Below, one piece after another: positions 33,468 to 48,400 of a stretch of 64,000 bases of DNA. Both the position numbers and the translations under genes were made by a program. This DNA comes from Echinometra lucunter (Eukaryota > Echinodermata > Echinoidea > Camarodonta > Echinometridae), in the NCBI GenBank assembly GCA_029962745.1, contig CM057157.1, positions 593,491 to 657,490 on the forward strand, given 5' to 3'. Numbering within the stretch: position 1 is the first letter of the stretch; every line of letters starts with the position of its first letter. The notes beneath the pieces are model-generated. The model did no database searches. It saw only the letters and a program-made list of their open reading frames with translations, and was not told the DNA's origin.

Positions 33468-36400
33468 GGCGGCATAGAGAAACGGTATTTCCATCAAACA
33501 TGGAATCAGTCATGTAAGTATACATTGGAAAGATTGAGAATATTCTCTTTTAGAGACAATTTGAAATTGGTGAAATGACTTTCCTGCCTAACACATTATT
33601 TCAACTTATTTCCAGGAATGGAGCCATACACCCTGAAAAATGCTTTCTTATGATACATTTGAGTAACACTTTTAAAACTTTCATGAGTAACGTATAAAAG
33701 ACTTAAAATATGTATGACTGTAGATGGCTATAGTTTTAGAAAATGGAAGTTTAGTTTAATAAAGATAGAGAATCCATCTCTAGCCACTTTTCAAGAAAGC
33801 ATTATAATTGCGAAAAAAAAAATATTTAATGCACAAGAATTATCCTGCCAGGAATAGAGAAATAAAGAATAAGAAAGATTAAGAGATCTTTAAAGTAACA
33901 AAATATTCTGCTACTAGCTGATGATCTTTGCATATATTAGTAATCATATGAATTTATTCGAATATTAACGAATGATCTCTTACCGTCTGAAAAGAAAGAC
34001 ATTTATTTGCATATATTAGTAATCATATGAATTTATTCGAATATTAACAAATGATCTCTTACCGTCTAAAAAGAAAGACATTTCCAATGACAGAGAATAG
34101 AGCAATGACCCATGGGATGATACCATTGAGTAGAAGAGCCCTAGAAGAGAATCTTGTCACATCACCTGGAATAAATAGATGATGGCTGTAATAATTCATT
34201 ACGGTTATTATTATTAGTAGTAGTATTAGTAGTAGCAGTATCATTACAATAATTGATAACATTATCATTGTAATTATTATTGCTCTTATTATTCTTTCAC
34301 CAATAAGTTACAGTTCTCCATCGACGAAATGAAATTTACACAAAATGAAAAAGCACCCCCCCCCCAAAAAAAAAAAAAAAAACAATCATAAAACAAACAA
34401 TTATAGGAATTGAAAACAAACAAATATTACCGGCAACCTCAACCAAAATCGTTTCTGACCATTCGCCGGAACCAACACCGTTGACAGTGTTTATCTGAAA
34501 TATTACAAAGAGAAAATAAACGTTATCTTTCCGGCTTTCAAATATCACCGTTGATGAAGTGCATGTGTTTTCGAGTTAAAAGCTCAGTTTACCGGTACCT
34601 AGATGTCTATTAGTTGCTACTCATAATCTAATGGGGTGTTGCAAGAAAGTTGAAATCGATTGCAAATAACTGCTAATTTTGAAACAGCCATTCTGATTGG
34701 CTCAGGGTCTGCCCTTTTAAGAAGACATGCTTGCAACAATGATTTTCATTGGCCAGTGACAATCAGTTGCAACTTGCAATCGATTGCAACTTTCTTGCAA
34801 CACCCCATAACTGTATAAATTTATGTTGACTTTAGGCAGTTTGTAACTTTGTATTAGAAGCTAATAACCAAACATTCTGATGGGCCCGTTTCGATTTCGT
34901 AAATGGTTACGAATGCGTGGATTGTGAACTCTCCAAACATGCCAAAGTGTCGCGAGTCCTCTGGACCTTTTCTTCAGGATGAAGGGATGTGGACATCTCA
35001 CTAACATGACTAGAATATTTATGGATCCGTGATTCCAGTAAAGAAGACTGGAGAAGGAGCATATGGAAGGGCCAGATCTAGAACTTTTCAAAAGGGGCCA
35101 ACATGACTAAAAAGTTATGAATTAGGGAAGGTCTGCTTTTCACGCGTCTGTTTTACCCGAAAATTTGCTGACAAAAAGGGGGCGGGTGTGGCCGTTTTGG
35201 CCCCCTAGATCCGCTTCTGTATGACCAAGAATCAGTCTTAACTCAGAATGGAACAGGTTTGACCAAAAACCTTACACACTTAAGAAATTAGGGTGCAATT
35301 ATGCACCCCTACCGCAGGTACAATAGCAGCACCCTGAACTCGATCCTGCACCCTTCTGCTCCCCTGAGGGTGCAGGATCGAGTCAGGGTGCAGATCTGCA
35401 CCCTATAGAAAGCTGCTATTGTAACAGCTGTCTGCATCTCTAAGGGTGCAGAATTGCACCCTAATTTCTTAGTTTGTAATGTTTCTTTTCTCGAGCTCAT
35501 TACAAGCATAGGTTAGCATAGGTCTTTACATGTATTACTCCCAGGGCCACAAGATTGTGCTTATCCTGGAGTCCTATAGTTCTGTTCAAAATAAGTTCTA
35601 TGTTCATATCTAATTCTTCATTACGTGCTTGTATTTCTGTTCACATAAATTGTTTATTATGTACTTGTATTTTTGTTCAGAACTAAATAAATGAAATGAA
35701 AAATGGAAAAAAAAAATGAAATAAGTTCCCTTAGTAGTTAGCAAAACACGTATGGCGATTGAAAAGAGAGGATATTCTATTGGCCCTACGTGATAATGTT
35801 GCTACTGCTCACCCGTACTTCATATGTCTCTCTTTCTTGCACCCCTTCAATGATATAGATGACGTTCATCAGTTGATTGGTCATAATAAACTCAGAATGT
35901 CCTTCCTGACTTTGAGGTTGTACTCTCCTGTAGTTAATAGTGTAACCCTTCATGTTACCTTTAAGATGAGTTGGGCTGGACTCATTCCATTTCACGATTA
36001 TGTAGGAGGATACACTTATGGTTTCTATTTCCGATGGCGGTGTTGCTCCTGGTATAAAAAAAATTGGGATTAATGAAGAGCTGTATAAACTTATAAAGAT
36101 GAAATTGGTAAATCATTGGTAGAAGAAGGAAATCGGCTTCATTCAAACAATGTTATGTAACATTGTCAAGAAGAAATTTGTGATATTTTTTCTTTGCTTC
36201 AAAATAATATTTACTGTGAACATGGTAAAAGAAGAAAGAATATTTGCTCATTTAAATCCTAGTTTTGAAACGATAACTGGTTAACTTGTAGCTGTGGTAT
36301 TCAAATCATCATTCAAAATAAGTATGGACAATAAGAATATTGTTACAACCTGAAAATAATCTATCAAACTTTTGACTGGTTAAGGGGAAATGGACTTTGG

Positions 36401-39400
36401 TGAAATCAAATTAAATCAAAATATCTCGACTAACTTTCTTCTGCCGTCATAGCGATAGACTGTTCACTTTCCAGACCCTCAGCATCGCGATTGAGCAACG
36501 CAGCAGAGATAAGATAAGAAATGTAGGGCTCTGGTAGAATCAGATCATAACCGGTAGAAGCATTCAGAGGAACATGAATAGAACCCTGCAGATCGAATGA
36601 AGGTTCTACCGATTCCCAGAAAATTCTGACACCAGTAAGACCACTGCGACAATTGGCTTCAGATGATGGATTCTAATAAAAAAATATAGAATAAAGAATG
36701 AGGTGATTGGACCTAGGACATTAACATAAAGTATTTGAATAAACTACCAGTCTTTATTAAGTTAGAAAAATAAATTGTGTTTTTGGAAAGGTAGACCGTG
36801 TCATCGCTACCCCCCAAAAAACTCCCAATTGTCGAAATGGAAAGATATGAAATAACCAGTTTTCTTCTTACATAATGACGATGAATACCATGTTACTCCA
36901 TGCTTTTATCAGCTTACATATTTTGCTGTTTATACCCTGAAATGTTTACATTGCATGTTTTTGTTCAATCGAAGAAGAAGCAATAAAAATTGAAGAAAAA
37001 AAAAAACGAACAAAAAAATATCCGCTTCGCATTGCTTTCAGGGTTCTATGTCAATGATGATGTTGAAGATTTACAGCATTTGTATGGCGTCATATATCTG
37101 TTTTTAAAAATATTCAAAGGCGCACTATATTCCAAATGTATATTTCAAATATTGCTTCTAAAAATGATATGGGGAGTTTATATACACTCTCAGTTAACAA
37201 AACATTGAATAGCTTGTATACTCTAAAAAAAAATGGGTAAAAATGAGGGTAATTAGGTAACCAACTAACTTTGGGCATTTCTTTGGGCATATTTTTTATT
37301 CCATTGGACGGCAATTTTGCCCATTCTATTACTGCTTATTTCTACCCTAACACGACAATATGCTTCCCGCATTTGGTAGAAATATTAAATTAAAGTATGA
37401 AGTACGTGTGCACGCATAGGGGGCAAAAGCTGTTTGTATTGTGAGGTCATATAGCATTCTATTTTCTTAAATGTTAAAGCCAAAATAAAGCAATAAATAC
37501 ATTCGTGATGATTTTTTTTTTTTTTTTTTTTTTAGATTCTACTTCTGCAGCACTACAGCTGCCAACCTTGAGTGATAATCGAACTATATTACAATATTTC
37601 TGACAAATTCATCAGGGATTACAGTGGTTGCATAAAAAAATCTCATGTAATGAAACTAGCCGCAACATTTTAGAAGTCACATTCATGCGAAGGAGACGTT
37701 CATCTCTAATTTCTCAACTTCACATTCTTAGAATTAATTGGTAATTTGCAATGCAGCGCATGTACTAAACAGTGAGAGCACAATTAAAGGATCAAGCTTT
37801 TCATGAATAAGAACAATTTCACTTTTTGTCGGGGAGTTCCTTTCAACTTACAACACGGTCAAAGGGCCTTCGAAGAATAATCCTTAAGCAATAATACTTT
37901 AATAGGCTGTCAGCTTTTCAGCCATTTGTAAGCGTTATAATTACGCAATTATATCACCATTATTAACATTAAAAAAAAATCTTAATTAGGCCTATCATAG
38001 AGAAATCTGAACATGATCTTTATGTGATATACCGGGTGTCCCAGAAAAAAAGAGGAACGGTGAATTTTCAGTACTCTTCCTTCAAAAAGTATGTAATTTG
38101 TCTACATCAATGGACAAAATGTCCTCTGTCGAAAAGAATGATACCAAGATAATTGAATTTAGTGAAGTATTTCTAATTCTATGCCCGTTTCTTAAAATGA
38201 AGTCATTTTGAAATTTCGCAAGTGTTTTGTGACAGATGAGAGCAGAATGGCCTTTCATGTGGCATGTTTTGTTATCGACACGCATCATGGGATTTCCTCA
38301 AACATCGTATATGAAAGGCCATTTCCGACACATTTCAGCGCTCATCGGTCGCCAAAAACATGCGAAATTCAAAAATGACTGTATTTCGAAAAAAGGGCAT
38401 AAAATCAAAATTACTTCATCAAATTTAATGATCTCAGTATCATTCTCTTTGGTAGAAGATGATTTACCCAATGATGTAAAAACATGGCCGTACGCAGCGG
38501 GGGGGGGGGGGGGGGCAGTTGCCCCAGAAATTTTGAAAACACATTTTTCTACTGAAAATTTTCATAAAATCCACCAAACACTGCACCAAATCCTTCAAAT
38601 TCACTTTAAAAAAATCCAAAAGTGCCCTCGTGACCAACTCGGTCGCTTCGCTCCTTTGCCTTCCAGTTTCTTCGAAACATTTGTACGCGTCTTGCCCCCC
38701 CCCCCCCCCAGGAAAAAATTTCTGCGTACGGCCCTTTGTAAAAAGATTATCTACTTTTTTTGAGGGCAAAACACTGAAAATCCGCCTTTCCGCTTTTTCT
38801 GGGACACCCGGTGTAGTCAGGTAATTAAATAGCCTTTGAGCTGATATTTCAAAATTCTAATTAATCTTTGTCACTCACCTGCCACGTGACTTGTATTGTC
38901 CTGGGAACTGTTGATGGCGAAGCAGTGACTGCCATAGGTACACCAGAGGGCGCTACGGTAGATTGGAATAGAAAAATACCAACACTGTCTACATCCTACA
39001 AGAAACCGTCAAAAGCATTCATGAGAGACAGCCAAGAAACTGTAGGCTAGGTAATCTACCAACTACCGAGAAGAAACCTATCGACCAGCCAAATTCGATC
39101 ATTTCCCTTGTCTTTTTGTTGCTTATTTTCCACCTTTTGTCGAGGTCAAATTTAAACAGATGGCTATATTCCCCCTTTCTGCAAATATTCTGTCATACAT
39201 ATGGATGTTGTGAAAGCTCGAGTCTGGATCTGTTCCAGATAGCAGCTTCTTATAACAGGATTGCTTTCAAATATTAGATCATTTTGGACGAAGATGTTCG
39301 AGGATTAGTTATGTCTAATTTTGGAGTCAAACTACTGCAGGCATCTATCAACGAATTTGGATCAACAAGGAGAAATATAGACTTACTTGAGCATTTAGTT

Positions 39401-42400
39401 TTTCCCCCAACCTCCAAAACCCTTCCTTGGCCACCTCTTCCAGGTCTCTGGGCTGCTACGCCAAACACATAGTCTGTGTCTGGACTTAGACCAGTCACTG
39501 TTTCTGATGGTACTAAGCCGTCACTCCTCATAACTTCTAGATCTTCTTGCGAGTTATTCAGCCTGTAGTAGACACGGTATCTCTCAAGAGGAGGATCACC
39601 TACATCTGTTGATGCATCCCAGGCATCCCACATCAGAGTAACTGAGTCATTGGTCGCTCCGCTCACAACAGGTGGACTTGATAGTTCAGGCTGAGCTACA
39701 TGCATGAGAAGGCAAATGTTGTTATAAATCGCTACTTAATTTCACGATCGAGGGTGTTCCTAAACATTGATATACCTTCTCAAATCATAGTAACAACCCT
39801 CGCAATATGATACAGTGCGACCCATGGTACAAAAGCAGTAATTCAAACTCACAACATGTACAAGGACTGAGATGGAGCTTTGGTAAAATAAATACCTGTA
39901 TTTTGATTACAATGAATACGAACAAGAAAGAGCCGCATGCATTAGAAAAAAACCCACCCAAATTACATTGCATTCTTGCAATAAAACGAGGACCGAATAT
40001 ACTCACGATAAAGCTCAAAATAATGCATTGAAGAAACCAACGCCCTCAGGTCAACATGGTCAAGTAGTTGTAAATCAAAGAAAAGACTATAAGAAATTAG
40101 ATCAGCGAGATTTGAATGAAATCCGACACGGAATTAGAATGTTACGCCTATATGAAATTTCCTGTTTTGAGCAATACCATAGCTACTGTGAGATAATTTG
40201 TGGACAACTCTTAATATGTTTTGTATACAGAATTTCACATTATTCTTTATTTTTTTGAAGAACACATGTTTTTATTGTCCCTATCCGAGATATGCTGTGG
40301 AAGAAAATACTCCTATATTAGCCATGTTAGCTGAAGAAAATTTGAAAATCTTAAGTAAAATGAAAATGTTTAATTTTACAGTACTAATTATGTTGGGAGT
40401 TGTCCTCAAAATGATGTCAATAATAACTATGGTTGTACAAGAAGATGTCGTATATCTGTCACAAAATAGTGCCAATATTCTAACTAGTAAAAGTTTTTTA
40501 GTGTGTAATTACAGTCTTTAATGAAATGATGATTACTTCCCATCCAGTCTGTGAGTCTGCGCAATTTGCCATCAAACTCTGAGTCACGCATGATGTTTTC
40601 GCTTTCGATCACGTTTTGATTTTAGAGCATTGCATTGGTTCAGTGATTTTGGGAACGACCACTGCAAAATTGCATATAGCTGTAAACCTCGTCCTGCATA
40701 AGGTATACCAGCACTACACCGATTAATTTTGCTATATGACAGACAGAATATGACGGCTAGTTATTTTGTCTATTTGTCTATTTTGTCTATTACTTGACTG
40801 AAGAGATCAGTTTTTACGTCTCGTATAATTATATGTATGTCCTAAGTTTCCGCTACAATATATATATATAATTTTCTTATTCTTTGTCTAATTTAGTTTA
40901 ATGATTCACCGATCTGTTTCGTTACGTATCAGTTTTGATATAAAAATCACTTGACTTGAGGGTTTGTTTTCTTTGAAAATGGCTATGCATTACATGTTTA
41001 TTATGGCCTGTTTACTCACTAAACTCTCCGTCGGCTGTCAAGGGTTCACTCCAAAAGTTGTTTACATCTGAGACAGAGCAGTCAAATATTTCCCCAATTT
41101 TTACATCAAACACAAGAAAAAGGAATATGGTATTTGAGATTAATCCCTGTCTATTTGGTATAATGTTTTCCTGGGTATAGTTTCCATTGCCAAACTTCCT
41201 GTAGAGATTGACGACTGGTTCGGCTGTAGAGACCAGATTCCCACCTTCCAGGATACAATCGAAATTGGCGTACTCTCCCTTGTTGGCTTTGTCATATCTA
41301 ACAGTCAATGCTGCATGAAGAGAATATAAAAAATTAATTATAAAAACAGAAATTTCTTTGGATGGATGAAAGTTGCTCATTTTTCTTCTCTCTTCTAATG
41401 TATCTATAGGTGTCACATCTTAAACTAAACATGGTGTATCATTAATTATGAAAATATTCCTACATTAAGTTTTCGTACATTATTTTCGCAATCTTTACCT
41501 TTCCTATATAGTTAAAGGAGCCATTATATCTATGTTTCTGATATTTCTTTCAAATGATTTTCACATTATAAAGGAATGTTTCACGGACGAAATCTGATAA
41601 ATGAGCCATATTTTAGTAGAGATCACAGCAAAACACATAACACATAATTACAACAGGAATGTAATGCATACAATTCATTGATAAAAGATGAACTAATACA
41701 TGTATATTGAAATACTTACGCTCGCATGCGGGTCCGTATCTGCCAATCATGCATTCTGAAAACATAAAACAGATCAAAATGTATGACCAAAACTATTTAA
41801 AGAATTGATTCATCTCGTTGAACTCTATAATGATATTCTAGACCCTAAAATTAATCTTAGTTAATTTAACTACCAATATTTCTTCCGCTACTTCTCGCAG
41901 CCAGTGCTTCCTTAATGACGAAAAGCTTTATTTTATTCCAGTAATTCAAATCATGCACAAAATGCTGCTGATGATTACTGTAATGTTTATTTTGGACAGA
42001 TTTGTTGCTTGATTTCAATAAACTTTGACAATTCTACAGGTTTCAAAGGCTTAAAGACCAGCTAGCATTGGATTAAGATTTTTTTTTATTTTTTTATTTT
42101 TTTACAAACTTACAAAATACTGGAGCATACTTTTAATACATGTACCAGAACATTCTATAGATATTGAAGTCAGTCACTTTATTTTATCTGTAAATTATTG
42201 GGATGAATATTGATTTTTAAAACTAACCTTGACAACTATTCCCTGTTAATCCTGGTTGACATTCAGTAGAGCTTCCTGTACAGACTCCAGTAAATCGATC
42301 ACATTCTCCTGACACACAGTGGCATGTCTCAGTACAACTAGCACCAAACTCACCTCCGTCACATTCTTATAAAATTGCGAGAGGGAAAGAAATTCATAGT

Positions 42401-45400
42401 AGATTATGCGTCCAATCAGTGTTATTTCTACATGTACATTATGGAAGTGGTAGCGTAATGGCAAAGGAGAAAGTAAGGTTTGTTATTAAACAGGAAAAAT
42501 TTGTGGATACCTTCAGATAAAACACTCAACCAAGGCAAAGCAATAATGACAGAAGTTCAACTATGATTGGCCTTTAATTGTGCTGGCAAACTATTGGTTT
42601 GTAGAAAAGAGTTATTTCTATTTTTCTTTTTATACATATATATATTTTTTCTTCAAAGCTTAAAATTACACAACAGCAATACCTATTAGCGGTTTAATTT
42701 CACAGTTCATTATCGTGGTTATGATAATGTTTATGTCCAATATTTCTATCTGAAATGCAGTATTTTATGAATCTTCCGTAAAACCTGCTTTTCATAAACC
42801 TGCTTTTCATTATTATGTGTGAGTAATTCGTCGAGCAACTTTCCTAGCTCTATCAAGCTTTTTTTCAGATTGTCATGTGATAGATTATACACACAAGATT
42901 GAAGGTGATTATACTTTGTATTGGACTTTGGTAGAAGAGTACCAGTATGGTGTTGTCAATATCAACTCGGAATTCCCTTAACTTCCTCAGGAAGTACATT
43001 CACTCATTTGCTTTTCCTGCAACTCTATCATTTGCAACAGAAAAGTGTCGAATCTATCCTATAAAAATCACAGAGTTCATTCAGATATTCCATACTTAGT
43101 TCTGGGTTTTGAGGTCCTTTCTTATAGCCTCCTTCATTGTCCGAGTCATTAGATATGAAAACGCTCTACATTATCCTTATAATCAGCCGCTCTCGTGATA
43201 AAACTTGGTTTCTTTCTATTGGCAGGGTTGATTATGAACTGCTCTTTCTAATAGTTAAGATACAAAGCAAGGACAAATATGGGTGATTCCATAAAATATG
43301 TACGTCCGACCCCCTATATGTGGAACTTTCCTGAAATGATTCGTCCCAGCTTCGTAGTTCATATGAAACAATGTAACGCTCTCAAATTATCATGGCTTGA
43401 GAAGTTCAAGAAGTGAAATAAAAATGGAGAAAAATGGGGGTCGGACGTACAAAAAGGTTGATCATTTTATGGAACTGCCTATATGGGTCTGTAGTTGAGT
43501 TACCTATATCTTCTCGATCACTGCTTGGAGAAACTTTTGTTATTTTTATTTATCAATAACTGTTTTAGTAGCCAATGAAAAATTGCTTTAAATACGTCAG
43601 AAATCTTAGTATAACTGGACATGTAAATTTGGCAGATACTCCATCAATTCTTGTGGCTTTGTCCGATTTCATAACTTTTATTTCATTTTGCAAAAACGCC
43701 ATGATAGCTACGGGTTCAAAACTAAAACAGTCTCCAGCATCTTCAGCATCGTCATTTAATATGAAACGCTCTACATTTTCATTGACATGAGCCGCAAGTT
43801 TCTTTCCGATACTAGTTTGTTTTTTAGCAAAGTATTCATTAAACTCATTTGCCAACAACTGAACTATTACGTTGAATACGAAGGTTCTAATTTTCTAGAT
43901 GGGGCTTCTTTCGTTATTTTTTTTTATAGTTTGTAGCATTGTCATTGTTCTATATTATTTCATTTGAATAATATTGGTTTTTTTCAAGTATTTAGCAATA
44001 TCATTTACAGTATACGTGTCTTTTTTGCAGCATTCCAGTGTTCCGGATTGACACTTTTCTGAGCCCTCGCACGTAATAAAGCACTTTGCCTTTCATGTGT
44101 GCTCGAGCATTTTTTCAAGTAACTCAAGGCGCAATGCGTTTATTACTACAACCCAACTTTATGTAGATTTTGAGGTTAACACAAGCCACAAGCGTGAAGA
44201 TCGATGTTCCATGACCATGATGACAGAAATCCTATTGACATTGTTTCAATTCCTTTTACTGATTAGATACCTGTGGTACAGTCTAGTCCTTTGTATCCTG
44301 GTGTACATGAACATCCATAGGGATCAGGTACACAAACCTGAAGTCCACTACATGCTGTCTTATCATCTGCAAGCTCGTAGTCACATCTGTATTCACAGTT
44401 ACGACCATAGCGATTTCCACCACATGCTAGATTTTATAATGAAAGAGAAGGAAGATTTATGGTCTAACTTCATGCAAATACGAACAGTATTACATGAAAA
44501 TTTTATCATGTTTGAACGATTCGCTGTGAAATGGTTATATATAACATGTATAACATGTAGATTACACTATTGTTCGGAGGAGAAAAAAAAACCATAGTTA
44601 AGGTTGTGACAACTTTTCAGTAGTTGATTGATTTAAAAAAATAGTAAGATTTTATTAGAAATCTTTCATTGCAATATAATGATAATTTCTCTAAAATGAA
44701 AAAGAATATCACAGGATCATTCACGAGCAATGGAGTTTAGGAAAGATCCAATGTGGTTTCTGAAATCAATTCTATCCATCACAATTACATGAAAACAACA
44801 GATAAAATCATACCTTTTAAAAGTAGAGTGCTCATACAAGAGAAGGAACCTGAAACATTTTATTCAAAGTCTGGTGTGCTAATCATTTTGAGCGAGTCTT
44901 GTTAAATGCCCCGCCTCACTAGTTCTTTTCAGACGTAATGTCCGCCACTTACATATAAGTGTTTTGGAATGTTTTATATGTTTATTCTTCTCTTTCCCTT
45001 CTATCTCTCTCTCTCTCTCTTCCTCTTTTCATTTATTCATCATGTATGTATGTCCTAATTTTATATATGGTATTATTAATTTTTTAAATTTTCGTTTGTA
45101 TGTATTGTTTGAAATGTGATATTGTGCAGCGAGGCTCCCTTGAAAAGCAGGCCTTGCGGCTTGAACGGGACGACCCTGCTTTTTATAAAGAAGACATTCA
45201 ATAAGATAAAAATAAAACTGTGGTAAGACGTTACGGTAGTGTATTAACGTGTAGGCAGAGCTCGGTGATCAATGAAAATGAAAAATATTTTCTTTTCATT
45301 TTTGAATGATATTTACATGTAGATGTAGTATCATGTTCTATGTCTCATGCAGACACTCAAACCAAGAATAAATGTGGGTACTTCAAAACTGAGTAATAGC

Positions 45401-48400
45401 ACTGCAGCACATGGGCCACAACAGAATACAATCTTACCTATTTCACAGCTATCTCCCATGAATCCTGGAGGGCAGATGCATATCCCTGTTTCATCATGAC
45501 AAATTCCTCCATTGTAACATGATGGACATGTCTTGGTGCATCCACTAGACACATGGTAACGACCAGCTGGGCATTCTAAGAAGGGGAAAAATATCAAGTT
45601 CCATAAATGCCCTGTGCAGAAACTTTGAAAGAGATATGCTGCATTCATTACAGTTCTACAAATTTGCTGTTTGAATGATTATTTCAAATGGCATTATGCT
45701 GTGCCAAATATATATCTAAATTATAAGTCTTGATCTAAGAAAGAGGCAAGCTGTATCTTGAGAGATAATGGATAAAATCCTAACTTTTATGTACAATACA
45801 AAACTGCCATTTTGAAGCAATACTGCCTATTTGAGGATCGCCATAGATGGCCGTATATCAAGACTTTTCATACTTCATTGCTTTCCTCATTTCGTAACCG
45901 ATATTGATGATTTTTGAAATTGTTGCTCTCTATCCTCTCTTTGATTAAAATTTAATTACCTTTATGGGTTCATTTTCCTTTAACACAATCGTGACAATGC
46001 TGTTTAAACTTTAAATACATGTTTTCATCCCCCTTACATTGTTACATTCAATTATTGGTTTAAAATGTACCAACACTTTGGTTGATTTTGACCAATCCTT
46101 GTTTAAGAGTTTACCTACCTACCTATCTATTAATCTGTTTATCTATTTATCTATCTATCTATCTATACTGGCGCTTTACTCACACATTACTCTACCTATT
46201 TGTCAATTTATTTATCCATCATTCTATTCATCTATCTATTATGTCTATCTAGTAACCTAACTTTTTTTTACCTATCTACCTAACTGAAATAATATCTGCT
46301 CTATTTTCATCTCTCTGTCTGTCTCCACCATTATCTTCCCTTTCTCCCTATCTCTTTTGATACATACTGCTCACCTCTTACAATAAGTCTAAATAATCCA
46401 GCTCTTGCCAGTGGTCTCCCCCATGCTAAATGAATCTCATAGACACCAGCATGAGAGGTATTTACTTCAGTGATAGTGTTCATTGTCGTTTCCCGTAATC
46501 CGTTCGTCACAGAAGAAATAATATCTAATGGATGAGTTGTACCATTCAACCTCCAGATCTTGTTCCCTTCAGTAGGATTAAGCTCAGTGAAGTCTACTGT
46601 AACATTCACATCCCCCTGGTTGACAGTCTTTGAAAACCTCCCATTTGCTGGAACAAACTGGGCTGAATATGAGAGGGAAAATAATATGTTGTACATTATT
46701 CAGCTTTAATAATAGCATGAAATCGTTGGAATGAGGGTACCCCTCCGTTTCCCAGTCTGACAACTCAGCTTAACGTTGTTCCTATTTGGGGTGTCTCTAT
46801 ACTCCTTCGCAATGAGGCAGAGATGTTTCAAAGCTCTCTGCCTATATGTCCTCCTGATTTGATTTCCGGCCCTGAGCGCTGAAAGACTGGATAGTGTAAT
46901 AATCAAGCAATCAAACGACATTCGTAACGTACGGTATCTTTTAACTGTAAATTGTAAAATAAAACATCCGTCTTCATATATTTAGAATTATCACTTCTCA
47001 GTTCAATGCAATATTTACACCAATTATATTATATAAAAAAAAACTAATCATGGCTAATTTGCCCTTATTCGACATGCAAGACATAAATATCAATTAGTTC
47101 ATAATACATGGCAAATAGTATCTTGAAGCAATATATGAAATAACAATCCTTCCATGTTACAACAATAACCCTGATAGCAGACGGACGTCTTTAAGACGTC
47201 AAGAACTGGTCATAAACTGGTCCACACGTCATATGTCGTATACACGACTATTTTACGACAACCTTATGACGTCTTTATATAACCAAAATTTTCTCAAATT
47301 TTGTTTGAACATAAGATGACATATATTTTATGCCAAATATTTACCACTTTTAACGTCTTTTTTAAAGACGAGAATAAGACGTATTTTTACGTCAATTATT
47401 TCCCACTTTATAACAGCTTTTTTCAAGACCATAATATGACGTATTTACGTCAGTTTTACGTCGTGATATGACTGTAATAGTTGATCGTGGATCATGAATA
47501 TTCATGAATGACCAGAAATGACTAAACTTCGTGAAAAAGGGAAGATAACATTTGAATTTTTAACATTTTATTCAATGATTGCACTGCTGATTTGATGAAC
47601 AATGTACTTCCATGTTGAACACCATTCAGTTAATGTCATGGGCAGGGTATTTCAGAATGTATCAAGAAATTGTAATTTCTAACTGTTTTTTTTCAAGTAC
47701 TAAACTACAGTCCATAGTAATGTCGATACAAAGCATCAGTAGTTAGGTACAGAATGTAGGATGTTAGGATATAGGGCTAGTATAGGACGATCTATAGGCT
47801 AGAACATTAACAAAGAGAAAAAAATATAATGTTGAATACATTCTAAAATATTTTATAAACCAGCTCTGAAACTTTGACGTCTTTATGATGTGAATTTTTA
47901 CCAGCCTGTGAGCTTCCTTTGGGTCGTAAAAACGTCATAAAGACGTTTTTTCCGACCAATATGATGTAAAATTGACTTAAAAATATGACGTCTTATTTTA
48001 CGTCGTGTGCTGGTACAAAGTATCGTCTTAAAGACGTGTATACAATACGTAAATAAGACGTATGGCACGACTTTAAAAAGACGTAAATATGATGTTATTC
48101 TTACCAGTCTCTGCTATCAGGGAAATTCGCTCTATTTTCATTACTTCATCTTTATAGTTAATTTCATGCATAGGTGGTTTCTTTCCTGTTCTTTTTAAAT
48201 TTCACATATAAATTGAATCTTTGGAATAAAAGATAAATTTCAATATTCTTTTCTTTTTACTAATAATCTGGACATAAAAATAGAAATGTGCAAATTTCTG
48301 TATTCTTATAATTGTATATATAGATCCTTAAAATTAACTTTCAAATACAATAATCAATTAAGACAGTATATCAATGTAACTTACAGTTCTGATAAAACAA

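Noticed and set aside
44097..44597. 166-codon plus frame
   Set aside because: It is antisense to EGF exon 5 and its flanking introns, and the minus-strand exon has clear splice sites and cysteine pattern.
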